Source: HXMU1420-2 sp034670145
GTDB taxonomy: Bacteria; Pseudomonadota; Alphaproteobacteria; Rhodobacterales; Rhodobacteraceae
Direction: 5' to 3'
DNA: 64,000 bases
Assembly: GCA_034670145.1 (NCBI GenBank)
Contig: JAXMOA010000001.1
Location: 310,001 to 374,000, forward strand
Position 1 is the stretch's first letter. Every line of letters begins with the position of its first letter. Under the pieces are notes generated by a model. The model saw only the letters and a list, made by a program, of their open reading frames with translations, searched no databases and was not told where the DNA came from. The translations under genes were made by a program, and so were the position numbers. Positions 41,717 through 50,065 of the stretch are shown here, piece after piece.

Positions 41717-42187
41717 ATGCATATTCAATTCAACGGCCTTCCCACATCCGTGGTCAGCCAGATCAAGTCCACCGGGCGCGATGCCTATGGCCTGCCGCCA
41801 GAGCGGCGCAGGTCGGATGGCGCGGGCATTCCCTGCCGCCATTGTCTGGGCCAGACACCCGCCGGGCAGGATTATCTGATCCTCGCCCACCGCCCGTTCG
41901 AGGGGCTGAACCCCTATGCCGAGACTGGCCCGATCTTTCTCTGCGCCGCCGCCTGCACCCCGCCCGCGCCAACGGATGCGTTGCCGGCGATGCTGGGTTC
42001 GCCCCAGTATATCGCACGTGGCTATACGGCGGACGAGCGCATCCAATATGGCACCGGCAAGGTGGTCGAGACCGCCGCCATCCCTGCCTATGCCCGCCAT
42101 CTGCTGGCCGATCCCGGCCTTGCCTTTGTCGATATCCGCAGCGCCTCCAACAATTGTTTTCAGTGCCGGATTACCCGCCAGCACTAG
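41717..42187 (+). CDS. DUF1203 family protein
   Basis: A 156-residue protein matching DUF1203, with GIPCRHCL near 40, the YAETGPIFLCA stretch near 80 and YGTGKVV near 115. The start is ATG 41717, with GGAG upstream. It sits on the plus strand between two minus-strand genes of the carnitine island and so interrupts the operon. The family has no known function. The several conserved cysteines might hint at metal or redox chemistry. Confidence 0.85.
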   Translation: MHIQFNGLPTSVVSQIKSTGRDAYGLPPERRRSDGAGIPCRHCLGQTPAGQDYLILAHRPFEGLNPYAETGPIFLCAAACTPPAPTDALPAMLGSPQYIARGYTADERIQYGTGKVVETAAIPAYARHLLADPGLAFVDIRSASNNCFQCRITRQH

Positions 42188-42249
42188 GCCGCGCGCGGGG
42201 CCCAAACCCGGTCCCGCGCAGGCTATCGGCAAAGGGCCGACAGGTGGTC

Positions 42250-43164
42250 TCACCCCTGTGGCGCCCGTTTGACCAGCCCCAGTTTTTCACGCACTTCCTG
42301 TGGGCCAATCACCCGCGCGCCCATGTTTTCGACAATGGTGACCGCCCGTTCGACCAGTTGGTCATTGCGCGCCAGTTCGCCCTTGCCGAGCCACAGGTTG
42401 TCTTCCAATCCGACCCGCACATTGCCCCCGGCCAGCACGGCCGCTGCCGCATAGGCCATCTGGTTCCGGCCCAGCGAAAACGCCGAGAACGTCCAGTCGT
42501 CGGGCACATTGTTTACCATCGCCATGAAGGTATTGAGGTCATCCGGTGCGCCCCATGGCACGCCCATGCACAGCTGCACCAGCGCCGGGCTGGTCAGGAC
42601 ACCATCAGCCACCAGTTGCTTGGCATACCACAGGTGACCGGTGTCAAAGGCTTCGATCTCGGGCTGCACGCCCAGCGCGGTCATCATGCGCCCCATCGCC
42701 TGCAACATCCCCGGCGTGTTGGTCATGACGTAATCGGCCTCGGCAAAGTTCATCGTGCCGCAATCGAGCGTACAAATCTCGGGCAGGCATTGTTTGACAT
42801 GCTCGACCCGCGCGGCTGCGCCGATCATATCGGTCCCCGCCTCGTTCACCGGCAGAGGCGCCTCGGGAGAGCCAAACACCATATCCCCTCCCATTCCGGC
42901 GGTCAGGTTCAGAACCACGTCCACCTCGGCCTCGCGGATGCGGTCGGTCACTTCGCGGTAAAGCTCCAGCCGACGCGACGGCGCGCCGCTTTCGGGGTCG
43001 CGCACATGGCAATGCACAATCGCCGCTCCGGCCTTGGCCGCATCAATCGCACTCTGGGCGATCTGCTCGGGCGATCTGGGCACATGCGGGCTGCGATCCT
43101 GCGTGCCACCAGAGCCTGTTACAGCACAGGTGATAAAAACATCTCGGTTCATCGTCAGCGGCAT
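42250..43164 (-). CDS. Beta-keto acid cleavage enzyme (BKACE, DUF849), probably 3-dehydrocarnitine-cleaving
   Basis: A 304-residue TIM-barrel zinc enzyme of the BKACE family. These react a beta-keto acid with acetyl-CoA to give acetoacetate and a new acyl-CoA. Zinc ligands His51 and His53 are visible in VHCHVRDP, and the glutamate-bearing VGLEDNLW stretch lies near the C-terminus. Beside carnitine dehydrogenase and a betainyl-CoA thioesterase domain, 3-dehydrocarnitine is the obvious substrate and betainyl-CoA the product. The start is ATG 43164, preceded by AAGGAG. Confidence 0.9.
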   Translation of the reverse strand: MPLTMNRDVFITCAVTGSGGTQDRSPHVPRSPEQIAQSAIDAAKAGAAIVHCHVRDPESGAPSRRLELYREVTDRIREAEVDVVLNLTAGMGGDMVFGSPEAPLPVNEAGTDMIGAAARVEHVKQCLPEICTLDCGTMNFAEADYVMTNTPGMLQAMGRMMTALGVQPEIEAFDTGHLWYAKQLVADGVLTSPALVQLCMGVPWGAPDDLNTFMAMVNNVPDDWTFSAFSLGRNQMAYAAAAVLAGGNVRVGLEDNLWLGKGELARNDQLVERAVTIVENMGARVIGPQEVREKLGLVKRAPQG

Positions 43165-43315
43165 CGGGCTTCTCCTTGGTGTCTGTCTCCAATTACTGGC
43201 CGAAATACAGCGCGCGCGGAATAGGGCGCGCGGCAATTTATGCCCGCAATGGCATGTTTTTCGCCCCCCCGTCGGCCAGCCAGAAGTTCAGCTTTTTGCA
43301 GCCCCCGCCACCAGC

Positions 43316-45877
43316 TTATTCCTGCGCCCGCAACACCCGGGCCGGGCGCGTCACCAAAGGCCGCCAGGCAAACAACAGATTCGCCAATACGGTCGCGCTC
43401 AATCCGCCCAGAATGATGACAAGCGCCGAGGACCAGATCACGGCATAATCGGTCTCGAAGATGAACCGCGCCACGGCCCAGCCGCCCATGATCCCGGCAG
43501 CCAGGGCCACACATCCGGCAAAAGCCCCCAGAATGGCCGCCCGCAGAACAAAGCTCCACAAGATCCGAAGCCGCGAGGCGCCCAGAACCTTGAGCAAGGC
43601 CCCCTCCTGTGCGCGCGCACCTTCGCCTGCGGCCGCGGCCCCGATCAGCACCAGAAATCCGGTCACCAGCGTCGCCGCCGCGCCCCAGGACGTGGCCGCC
43701 GCCAATCCCGACAAAAGCGCAGCCACCCGGTCAATCGCATCGCGCACCCGGATCGCCGTGATGTTTGGATAGGTCCCCGCCAGATCGCGCAGGATCGCGG
43801 CTTCTGCCTCTGGCTCGGCGTAAACCGTGGCGATGAAACTATGGGGGGCTCCGGCCAGAGCCGCCGGATTCATCGACAGGATGAACCCAATGCCCGCCGT
43901 CGAAAAATCGACCTCGCGGAAACTGGCGATTGTCGCGGTGATGTCACGGCCCAGAATGTTCAGGGTCAAGGTATCGCCCAGCTTCAGTCCCATCTCGGCG
44001 CCTTCTTCGGCGGCAAAGCTGATCAGCGGCGGGCCATCGTAATCCTCGGCCCACCAGCTGCCTTGCGTGATCCGCGTATCCGGCGGCAGCGCGGCGGAAT
44101 AGGTCACGCCCCGGTCGCCCTCCAGAACCCAATGCGCCCCGGCCACCTCTTGGGCCGGTAGCCCGTTGATCTGCGTGATGACTCCGCGCAGCATCGGCGC
44201 GCTCTCCATCGCCCGCACGCCGGGGTCCTGCTCCAGCCGGGCCTCGAACCCGGGCATCTGATCGCGCTGGATATCGACAAAGAAATACGACGGCGCCACA
44301 TCCGGCAAATTGCCCGAGATCGCCTGACGCAGATTGCCCTCGATCTGACCGACGGCGGCCAGCACCGACAGCCCCAGCCCCAGAGACACCACAACCGATC
44401 CCGTCCCGGCCCGCGCCGATCCGATCGCTGCCAGTGCCCAGCGCAGCGCCGGACGCCCGCGCGCAAACCCGCGCCCAAGCTGCGACAGCAGCCGCACCAG
44501 CCCCGCCGCAGCCGCCAGGACCGCCAACGCCCCGGCCAGCCCGCCGGCCGTCCACAAGGTCAGCCAGACCGACCCGCTAAAGAAGGCCGCAAGCCCGATC
44601 AGCGCCACCAGGGCCAGGCAGATCGCCAGCAGATAGATCGGCCCCGGCAAGCGGCGCGCGCCAGTCAGCGCATCCCGGTACAGCGCCGCCGCGCGCACAT
44701 CTGCTGCGCGCGCAAGCGGCCAAAGGGTAAAGATAAACGCCGTCAACGCGCCATAAATCGCCGATTCGAACAGGGGCTGCGGATAGACACCAAAGGCGGC
44801 AGGCACCGGCAGGCGGGCCTCGATCAAGGGCGCCAGCAGCACCGGCACCCCGGCGCCCAACGCCAGACCCAGCACAATACCCAACGCCGATAACACCCCG
44901 ATTTGCAGAAAATACGTCAGGAATATCGTGTGCCGTTCCGCCCCCAACGTGCGCAACGTCGCGATCACGCCGGTCTTTTCATCCAGATAGGCCCGCACGG
45001 CCGAGGACACGCCCACCCCGCCAACCGCCAGCCCCGACAGGCCAACCAGGACCAGAAACGCCCCCAGACGGGCCACAAATTCCGCAATCCCGGGCGCACC
45101 ATTGCGGGCATCTCGCCAGCGCATGCCCGAGGTTTCAAACGCCGCCCGCGCCTGTGCCTCTACCTGCGCCAGATCCACCCCATCCGGCAAATCCAGCCGA
45201 TACTTGCTGGAAAACAGGGTGCCCGGCGCCAGCAGGCCGGATTGCGCCAGATCCGCGCGCGCCACCAGGGTGCGCGGCCCCAGACCAAATCCGCCGGTAT
45301 TGTCCGGCTCGGTCTCTAACACGGCCATCAAAACAAAGTCCTGCGTGCCCAGACGAAACCGGTCGCCCGGCGCGAGGCCCAGCCGGTCCATCAGGACCCG
45401 CTCCATCGCGCCGCCCGGCAGGCCATCCTGCCCGGCAAATACATCCGCCAGGGGCAAATCCGGTGCCATTCGCGCCGCACCGATCAGGGGCCAGGCCCCG
45501 TCGACCGCCTTGAGCTGGGTCAGCGCGCGCTCGACCTGACCGTCCCGCTCGACCACCGCCATAGAGCGGAAATCGACAATTTCCGAAACCGCCTGGGACT
45601 GCGCCTCCATCCAGGCGCGCTCGGGCGCGGTGGCAAAGCGATAGGTAAACTCCATCTCGGCGTCACCGCCCAGCAGGGCCGCCCCTTCGCGCGCCAGACC
45701 GGCCTCGATACTGGCGCGCACCGTACCAACGGCTGCAATCGCGGCAACGCCCAGCACCAGACAGGCCAGGAAAATCCGAAACCCCCGCAGACCGCCGCGC
45801 AATTCGCGCATCGCAAATCGGATGGCAAATTGTGACCCAACCCGGGACATGGGCCGCAATATGGAGCCCTGCCTCAT
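43316..45877 (-). CDS. FtsX-type ABC exporter permease (YbbP-like)
   Basis: An 853-residue permease with the double FtsX layout. One N-terminal helix at about 35-55 is followed by a large periplasmic domain. The first FtsX core of three or four helices lies near 260-400, with further helices near 415-475. A second periplasmic domain and three C-terminal helices near 720-840 complete it. It overlaps the ATPase gene by ATGA. With the ATPase and divergent tesA, the set mirrors ybbP-ybbA-tesA of E. coli. Such exporters act as mechanotransmission or lipoprotein/lysophospholipid-related machines. The exact cargo is not known. Confidence 0.9.
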   Translation of the reverse strand: MRQGSILRPMSRVGSQFAIRFAMRELRGGLRGFRIFLACLVLGVAAIAAVGTVRASIEAGLAREGAALLGGDAEMEFTYRFATAPERAWMEAQSQAVSEIVDFRSMAVVERDGQVERALTQLKAVDGAWPLIGAARMAPDLPLADVFAGQDGLPGGAMERVLMDRLGLAPGDRFRLGTQDFVLMAVLETEPDNTGGFGLGPRTLVARADLAQSGLLAPGTLFSSKYRLDLPDGVDLAQVEAQARAAFETSGMRWRDARNGAPGIAEFVARLGAFLVLVGLSGLAVGGVGVSSAVRAYLDEKTGVIATLRTLGAERHTIFLTYFLQIGVLSALGIVLGLALGAGVPVLLAPLIEARLPVPAAFGVYPQPLFESAIYGALTAFIFTLWPLARAADVRAAALYRDALTGARRLPGPIYLLAICLALVALIGLAAFFSGSVWLTLWTAGGLAGALAVLAAAAGLVRLLSQLGRGFARGRPALRWALAAIGSARAGTGSVVVSLGLGLSVLAAVGQIEGNLRQAISGNLPDVAPSYFFVDIQRDQMPGFEARLEQDPGVRAMESAPMLRGVITQINGLPAQEVAGAHWVLEGDRGVTYSAALPPDTRITQGSWWAEDYDGPPLISFAAEEGAEMGLKLGDTLTLNILGRDITATIASFREVDFSTAGIGFILSMNPAALAGAPHSFIATVYAEPEAEAAILRDLAGTYPNITAIRVRDAIDRVAALLSGLAAATSWGAAATLVTGFLVLIGAAAAGEGARAQEGALLKVLGASRLRILWSFVLRAAILGAFAGCVALAAGIMGGWAVARFIFETDYAVIWSSALVIILGGLSATVLANLLFAWRPLVTRPARVLRAQE

Positions 45878-46569
45878 TCAGCGGCCTCCGCGGTGCCCGG
45901 CTCTGCGATCCGCCCGTCCCGCAACCGCAACACCCGGTCACAACGCCGCGCCAATTCTGCGGCATGGGTCACCAGAACCAGCGTCGCGCCATCGCGGTCG
46001 CGCAGCTGAAACAGCAGATCCATGATCGCCGCGCCATTGGCCTCGTCCAGATTGCCCGTCGGCTCATCCGCCAGCAACACCTCCGGGCGCGGCGCCGAAG
46101 CCCGCGCCAGAGCCACCCGCTGCTGCTCTCCGCCAGACAATTGCGACGGGTAATGCCCGGCCCGATGGCCCAGACCCACGGCCTCCAGCTCGGCTGCCGC
46201 GCGCTCGAAGGCGTCCCGCGCGCCGCTCAACTCCAGCGGGGTTGCCACATTTTCCAGCGCGGTCATGGTCGGAATCAAATGAAAGGACTGAAACACGACC
46301 CCCATGTGATCGCGCCGAAACCGCGCCAGGGCGTCCTCGGACATGGCCGTCAAATCATGCCCCAGCGCCTGCACCGATCCCGAGCTGGCCTGCTCCAGCC
46401 CTCCCATCACCATCAACAAGGAGGATTTCCCCGACCCGCTCGGACCCGTCAGAGCCAGCGTTTCGCCCCGCGCCACCGTCAGGCTCAGCCCGCGCAAAAT
46501 CTCTACCGCTCCGGCATTGCCTTCCAACGTCAGCGTGGCATCATTAAGAGTAAGGACAGGTTCGGTCAT
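45874..46569 (-). CDS. ABC transporter ATP-binding protein (YbbA-like, LolD/MacB group)
   Basis: A 231-residue ATPase. Walker A is GPSGSGKSS, the signature LSGGEQQR, and Walker B VLLADEPTGNLD, whose GNLD ending is typical of the LolD/FtsE/MacB group. I chose ATG 46569 (MTEPVLTL); the upstream frame extension is meaningless. The permease start overlaps its stop. It is divergent from tesA across 50 bp, so promoters overlap or face each other there. Confidence 0.93.
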   Translation of the reverse strand: MTEPVLTLNDATLTLEGNAGAVEILRGLSLTVARGETLALTGPSGSGKSSLLMVMGGLEQASSGSVQALGHDLTAMSEDALARFRRDHMGVVFQSFHLIPTMTALENVATPLELSGARDAFERAAAELEAVGLGHRAGHYPSQLSGGEQQRVALARASAPRPEVLLADEPTGNLDEANGAAIMDLLFQLRDRDGATLVLVTHAAELARRCDRVLRLRDGRIAEPGTAEAAE

Positions 46570-46619
46570 CTTTGTGGCCTTTCCGACTGCGTTGCCTTCG
46601 ATATGGAGCAGACCATCAG

Positions 46620-47264
46620 ATGCACAAGCTCTTTTTGACAATCGCCGCCGCCTGGCTGTGGGCATTTTCGGCCGTGGCGGGGCCGGTCACGCTGGTCGCC
46701 CTGGGTGACAGCCTGGTGCATGGCTATGGCCTGCCACAGGATCAGGGGTTTGTGCCACAACTGCAAGCAGCGCTGCGCGAACAGGGGCAGGAGGTGGCGG
46801 TCATCAATGCCGGTGTTTCGGGCGATACCACCGCCGGAGGGGCTGCGCGGGTCGCCTGGACCCTGAGCGAGGATGTGGACGCCATGTTGGTAGTGCTGGG
46901 AGGCAACGATATGCTGCGCGGGATCGACCCGGCCACCGTCCGCGCCAACCTGGCGCAGATCCTCGACACCGCCCAGGCACAGGGCGTCCCGGTTCTGCTG
47001 ATCGGAATGCAGGCCCCGGGCAACTATGGCCCCGAGTACAAACAGGCCTTTGACGCCGCCTATCCGGAACTGGCCGCACAATATGGCGCGCTGCTGCATG
47101 ACAACTTCTTTGCCGCGTTTGAAGAGGTCGAACCGACACCGGAAAACCTGCGCGAGGTCATGCAGGCGGATGGCATTCACCCCAATACCGCTGGCGTGGC
47201 CCGGATCGTCCAGAATGTGATGCCCAGCGTCCTGGCCTTGCTCGCCCGCGCCGCGCCGGATTAG
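46620..47264 (+). CDS. tesA: SGNH-type arylesterase / acyl-CoA thioesterase I
   Basis: A 214-residue SGNH hydrolase with a signal peptide (1-20, ending AVA-G), hence periplasmic. Blocks: GDSL with Ser31, block II Gly65 in NAGVSGDT, block III Asn96 in GGND, and the Asp184-x-x-His187 pair in ADGIHPN. This is the layout of TesA/lysophospholipase L1. It hydrolyses acyl esters and thioesters. The start ATG 46620 excludes 16 upstream codons. Its TAG stop is the first three bases of an inverted repeat shared with the convergent gene. Confidence 0.92.
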   Translation: MHKLFLTIAAAWLWAFSAVAGPVTLVALGDSLVHGYGLPQDQGFVPQLQAALREQGQEVAVINAGVSGDTTAGGAARVAWTLSEDVDAMLVVLGGNDMLRGIDPATVRANLAQILDTAQAQGVPVLLIGMQAPGNYGPEYKQAFDAAYPELAAQYGALLHDNFFAAFEEVEPTPENLREVMQADGIHPNTAGVARIVQNVMPSVLALLARAAPD

Positions 47265-47296
47265 AGCACGATGCGAAAACCTCACTCAGTGCTCTA
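47262..47296. terminator. Palindrome containing the stops of both convergent genes
   Basis: TAGAGCAC (47262-47269), 19-nt loop, GTGCTCTA (47289-47296). The left arm begins with the tesA TAG and the right arm, read on the minus strand, begins with the TAG of the DUF4329 gene. It probably folds in both mRNAs as a bidirectional 3' end. No strong T-run is present. Confidence 0.6.
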
Positions 47297-47845
47297 GCCG
47301 CCCAGCTCCATCGCGCGCAGCTGCTCGTAGGTATAGCTTGACCGGATCTCGCCATCATCGCCGGCCCGAAAATTCGGATCGCTCGGCAAACATCCGATAC
47401 CGCACAGCTGCACCGCAATCCGCGCCTTCGAATCCAGATACCAGAACCGCCCGCCGGGCGTCGCAACATAGCCGTTCACGCCCTCGGCCGCGTCCATATC
47501 CATATCCAATGTCGTTGGAAATTCGGCCGGAACGCGGGGATGATAGGCCCCATGCGTGTGGATCGAGGCAATCGGCTCAAACTGCCCCTGCGGTCGCCCG
47601 GGGGTGCATCCATTGCGGCCCCCTTCGCGAAAATTGCTGACTTTCAGGCGGTCAAAACTGGTGCGTCCCAGATAGGCGCAATATTCCCGATCCCGGTCAA
47701 ACGACCGTTTCTGCGGTGCCTTCAGATATCGTTTCACCATGGCCGCCTGATCGGACGGCACCTGCACGCTCTGCGCCCAGGCCGCCCCACCAAAAGCAAA
47801 GGCCAGCCCCAGCAACAGCGCCCCACACAAGCTATTGTTAGACAA
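47294..47845 (-). CDS. Secreted DUF4329-domain protein
   Basis: A 183-residue protein with a signal peptide (1-24, ending AWA-Q). The mature part contains IHTHGAYH and MDMDAAEGVNGYVATPGG, a histidine/aspartate pattern like JAB/DUF4329 metallopeptidase-type domains. Cysteines at CGIGC and elsewhere could form disulfides. It overlaps the L,D-transpeptidase gene by 8 bp, so it is coupled to cell-wall cross-linking, but its substrate is unknown. In other bacteria DUF4329 domains occur at toxin C-termini; nothing here suggests a toxin. Confidence 0.75.
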   Translation of the reverse strand: MSNNSLCGALLLGLAFAFGGAAWAQSVQVPSDQAAMVKRYLKAPQKRSFDRDREYCAYLGRTSFDRLKVSNFREGGRNGCTPGRPQGQFEPIASIHTHGAYHPRVPAEFPTTLDMDMDAAEGVNGYVATPGGRFWYLDSKARIAVQLCGIGCLPSDPNFRAGDDGEIRSSYTYEQLRAMELGG

Positions 47846-48395
47846 CAGTTACAACCGTCCCGATTGGCACCCGATTATACAGGTCGACAACATGTTCGTT
47901 CCACATCCGAATACACCCGTTCGAGGCCGCATGGCCAATCGACGCGCGGTCATTCGTGCCGTGAATTCGGAAATACGTGTCCCGACCATTCTGGAACAGA
48001 TACAAAGCCCGCGACCCCAGCGGATTTTCCGGGCCACCGGGCTGGACATAGTCATTGCCCGCAAACCGGCCATACAAGCTCGGAGATCTTTCGATCATCT
48101 CATCCGTTGGACGCCATGTCGGCCATTCCTTTTTGACCTGAATCGTGGCTTTGCCAGTAAACTCCAGCCCGGCCTTGCCCACCGATACGCCATAGCGCAC
48201 CGCCTTGCGTGGCTCGGTCACGTAATACAGATAAAAGGAGCGGGGCAGGATCAGGATCTGGCCCGGTTCGAATTGCTTCTTGATCCGTACAAACTGCGGG
48301 GTCGGATCATATTCGGCAGCGGCCTGGGCCATACCCGTCTGGGTGACCAGGGCCGCAGCGGCTGAGGCGGTCAAGAGAGAACGTCGCGATATCAT
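47838..48395 (-). CDS. L,D-transpeptidase (YkuD domain), Tat-type signal
   Basis: A 185-residue protein. The N-terminus has SRRSLLTAS, a twin-arginine-like signal ending near AQA. The YkuD domain follows, with the catalytic His and Cys in HGTNDRASIGHAASNGCIRM. It makes 3-3 cross-links or attaches proteins to peptidoglycan in the periplasm. ATG 48395 is preferred; an ATG five codons upstream lacks any site. It overlaps the DUF4329 gene and is probably co-transcribed with it. Confidence 0.9.
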   Translation of the reverse strand: MISRRSLLTASAAAALVTQTGMAQAAAEYDPTPQFVRIKKQFEPGQILILPRSFYLYYVTEPRKAVRYGVSVGKAGLEFTGKATIQVKKEWPTWRPTDEMIERSPSLYGRFAGNDYVQPGGPENPLGSRALYLFQNGRDTYFRIHGTNDRASIGHAASNGCIRMWNEHVVDLYNRVPIGTVVTVV

Positions 48396-48527
48396 GTGTA
48401 TGCTCGTCAATCAGTTTTGGGTCCCCTTGAGTCTTACAATATTCGCGCCAAGGTCAACCTGATCCGCTCAAAAACCACGCAAATGTCATCAAAACCCAAC
48501 AAAAATGCGACCTGTGGCTGTTGCCGA

Positions 48528-49595
48528 TCACTCTGACGGCTCGCCCCCACCTCTGGAGCGCGAAAACAATCCGCGCAGCGCATTGGTCACGATCACCCGG
48601 ACCGAGGGGCGATGGCGTTCGGAAAAGGGCAAGGGGCGACAGACCTCCATCGCGGCAACCCCGACCCGGGCACTCAGCGCGCCATTCACCACGCCCTCGC
48701 CAAACCGGCGGGACAGTTTGGACAGGACAGAGCCCCCCAACACAGGTTCCAGCAGGTCATCTCCGGCGGCAACCGCCCCGGTGGCCACCAGATGCGTGAA
48801 CACCGCCCGCGTCAGCCGCCAGCCGCCCCAGAAACCAGAGCGCCCGCCGTAAATCTCGGCCACCCGGCGGATCATCCGCAAACTCGACGCCAGGGCGGTC
48901 ACCACATCCGCAAGGGCCAAAGGCACAATCGCAGTCACCATCGCCACCTGACGCGCCGCCGCCTCAACCTCGGCACGGGCAGCCACATCCAGCGACGCCA
49001 ACACCTCATCCTCTGCCAGCGCCAGAACCGCATCCGCATCAAACAGCTCGCCGCGCCGCTCGGCAAAGCGGTCCCGCCCCCAGCGGGTCTCTTCCCGGTC
49101 GCGATACAGCGTCATAAGCCGATCCGTGACCGCCAACGCCTGAGCCAGATCCCCGGATTGCAACGCCGCATCCGCATCCCGCCGCAGCCCGTCGACCCGC
49201 CGCAAACGGCCCAGGGCTGCCAGCTCGCGCACGGCCACGGCCAGACAGACCAGCACAAACACAGCCGCCAGCGCCGAAACCGCCCAACCGATGATCGGCG
49301 CACGCTCCATCAACCGGGTCACAAAATCCCACACGCCGACCGAGACGATCGCCCCGACCAACGCCGAGGCCAGCCCCCAGAACCAACGGCTTAACCGCGA
49401 CGGGCGGCCGGCCGCGAATTGAGCCGCCGCGCGCATCGCCCGCCCATCTGCCTGGCCGGCCTCCGGGCCATCCTCCCAATCGCTGCTGCGGCGATTGCCG
49501 GACAGATCCACCTCCGGCACCGGCGGCGCATCGGCCACGGCGACGGGCGTGTCCGCTTCTTCCTTCACATCAAACAGGATCGGTCCCTGGCTCAT
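48528..49595 (-). CDS. DUF697/TIGR01620-type membrane protein (YcjF-like)
   Basis: A 355-residue protein. A polar N-terminal 75 residues is followed by two membrane helices (about 78-98 and 105-125). A helical cytoplasmic DUF697 domain follows, with further hydrophobic segments near 230 and 290. It fits the YcjF family, which regularly sits next to YcjX. It overlaps the GNAT gene as ATGA (start ATG 49595). Both YcjX and YcjF families are phage-shock or envelope-stress related in E. coli by co-regulation; the molecular role is unknown. Confidence 0.85.
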   Translation of the reverse strand: MSQGPILFDVKEEADTPVAVADAPPVPEVDLSGNRRSSDWEDGPEAGQADGRAMRAAAQFAAGRPSRLSRWFWGLASALVGAIVSVGVWDFVTRLMERAPIIGWAVSALAAVFVLVCLAVAVRELAALGRLRRVDGLRRDADAALQSGDLAQALAVTDRLMTLYRDREETRWGRDRFAERRGELFDADAVLALAEDEVLASLDVAARAEVEAAARQVAMVTAIVPLALADVVTALASSLRMIRRVAEIYGGRSGFWGGWRLTRAVFTHLVATGAVAAGDDLLEPVLGGSVLSKLSRRFGEGVVNGALSARVGVAAMEVCRPLPFSERHRPSVRVIVTNALRGLFSRSRGGGEPSE

Positions 49596-50065
49596 TCGAT
49601 CGGCCCCCGTGTCCATTCCATCGCAAAAGAGATCTCCCGGATCGAATCCGGGGGCCGCACCGCAGCCCCCTGCGGGTTCTGCGCAGACTTTTGTGGTTCA
49701 ACAAACCCAAGTCGGCGGTAAAACCGCTGCGCGCCACCATTGCTGGGATGCACCCACAACCGCAACCGGTCACGGCGGGCCATGGCATCCTCCAGCAACA
49801 TCGCCCCGACTCCTTTGCCAGCCAGAGCCTGCGCGACATAGAGCGCCTCGATCTCTTCGCCATCGCGCGCCAGGAATGCGGCCACCCGGTCTTCGGACAT
49901 GGCCACGGTCACCCAGCCCTGATCAATCATGCGCCCGCAGCAGGCAATCGCCTCTGCCTCTGAAAACAGATCATAGATCTCCAAACCGGATTCGACATTC
50001 TGCCACAGAATATCGCCCAGCTTGCCCGCATCCGTAGACCGGGCCTGTCGCAGCCAAACCGTCAC
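49592..50065 (-). CDS. GNAT-family N-acetyltransferase
   Basis: A 157-residue GNAT protein with the acetyl-CoA-binding motif A near residues 78-92 (YVAQALAGKGVGAMLLEDAM) and the C-terminal GAQRFYRRLGFVE block. It transfers an acetyl group to an amine of an unknown small molecule or protein. The gene overlaps ycjX by ATGA upstream and the DUF697 gene by ATGA downstream. It lies between YcjX and YcjF homologs, which are adjacent in E. coli. Confidence 0.9.
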   Translation of the reverse strand: MTVWLRQARSTDAGKLGDILWQNVESGLEIYDLFSEAEAIACCGRMIDQGWVTVAMSEDRVAAFLARDGEEIEALYVAQALAGKGVGAMLLEDAMARRDRLRLWVHPSNGGAQRFYRRLGFVEPQKSAQNPQGAAVRPPDSIREISFAMEWTRGPIE

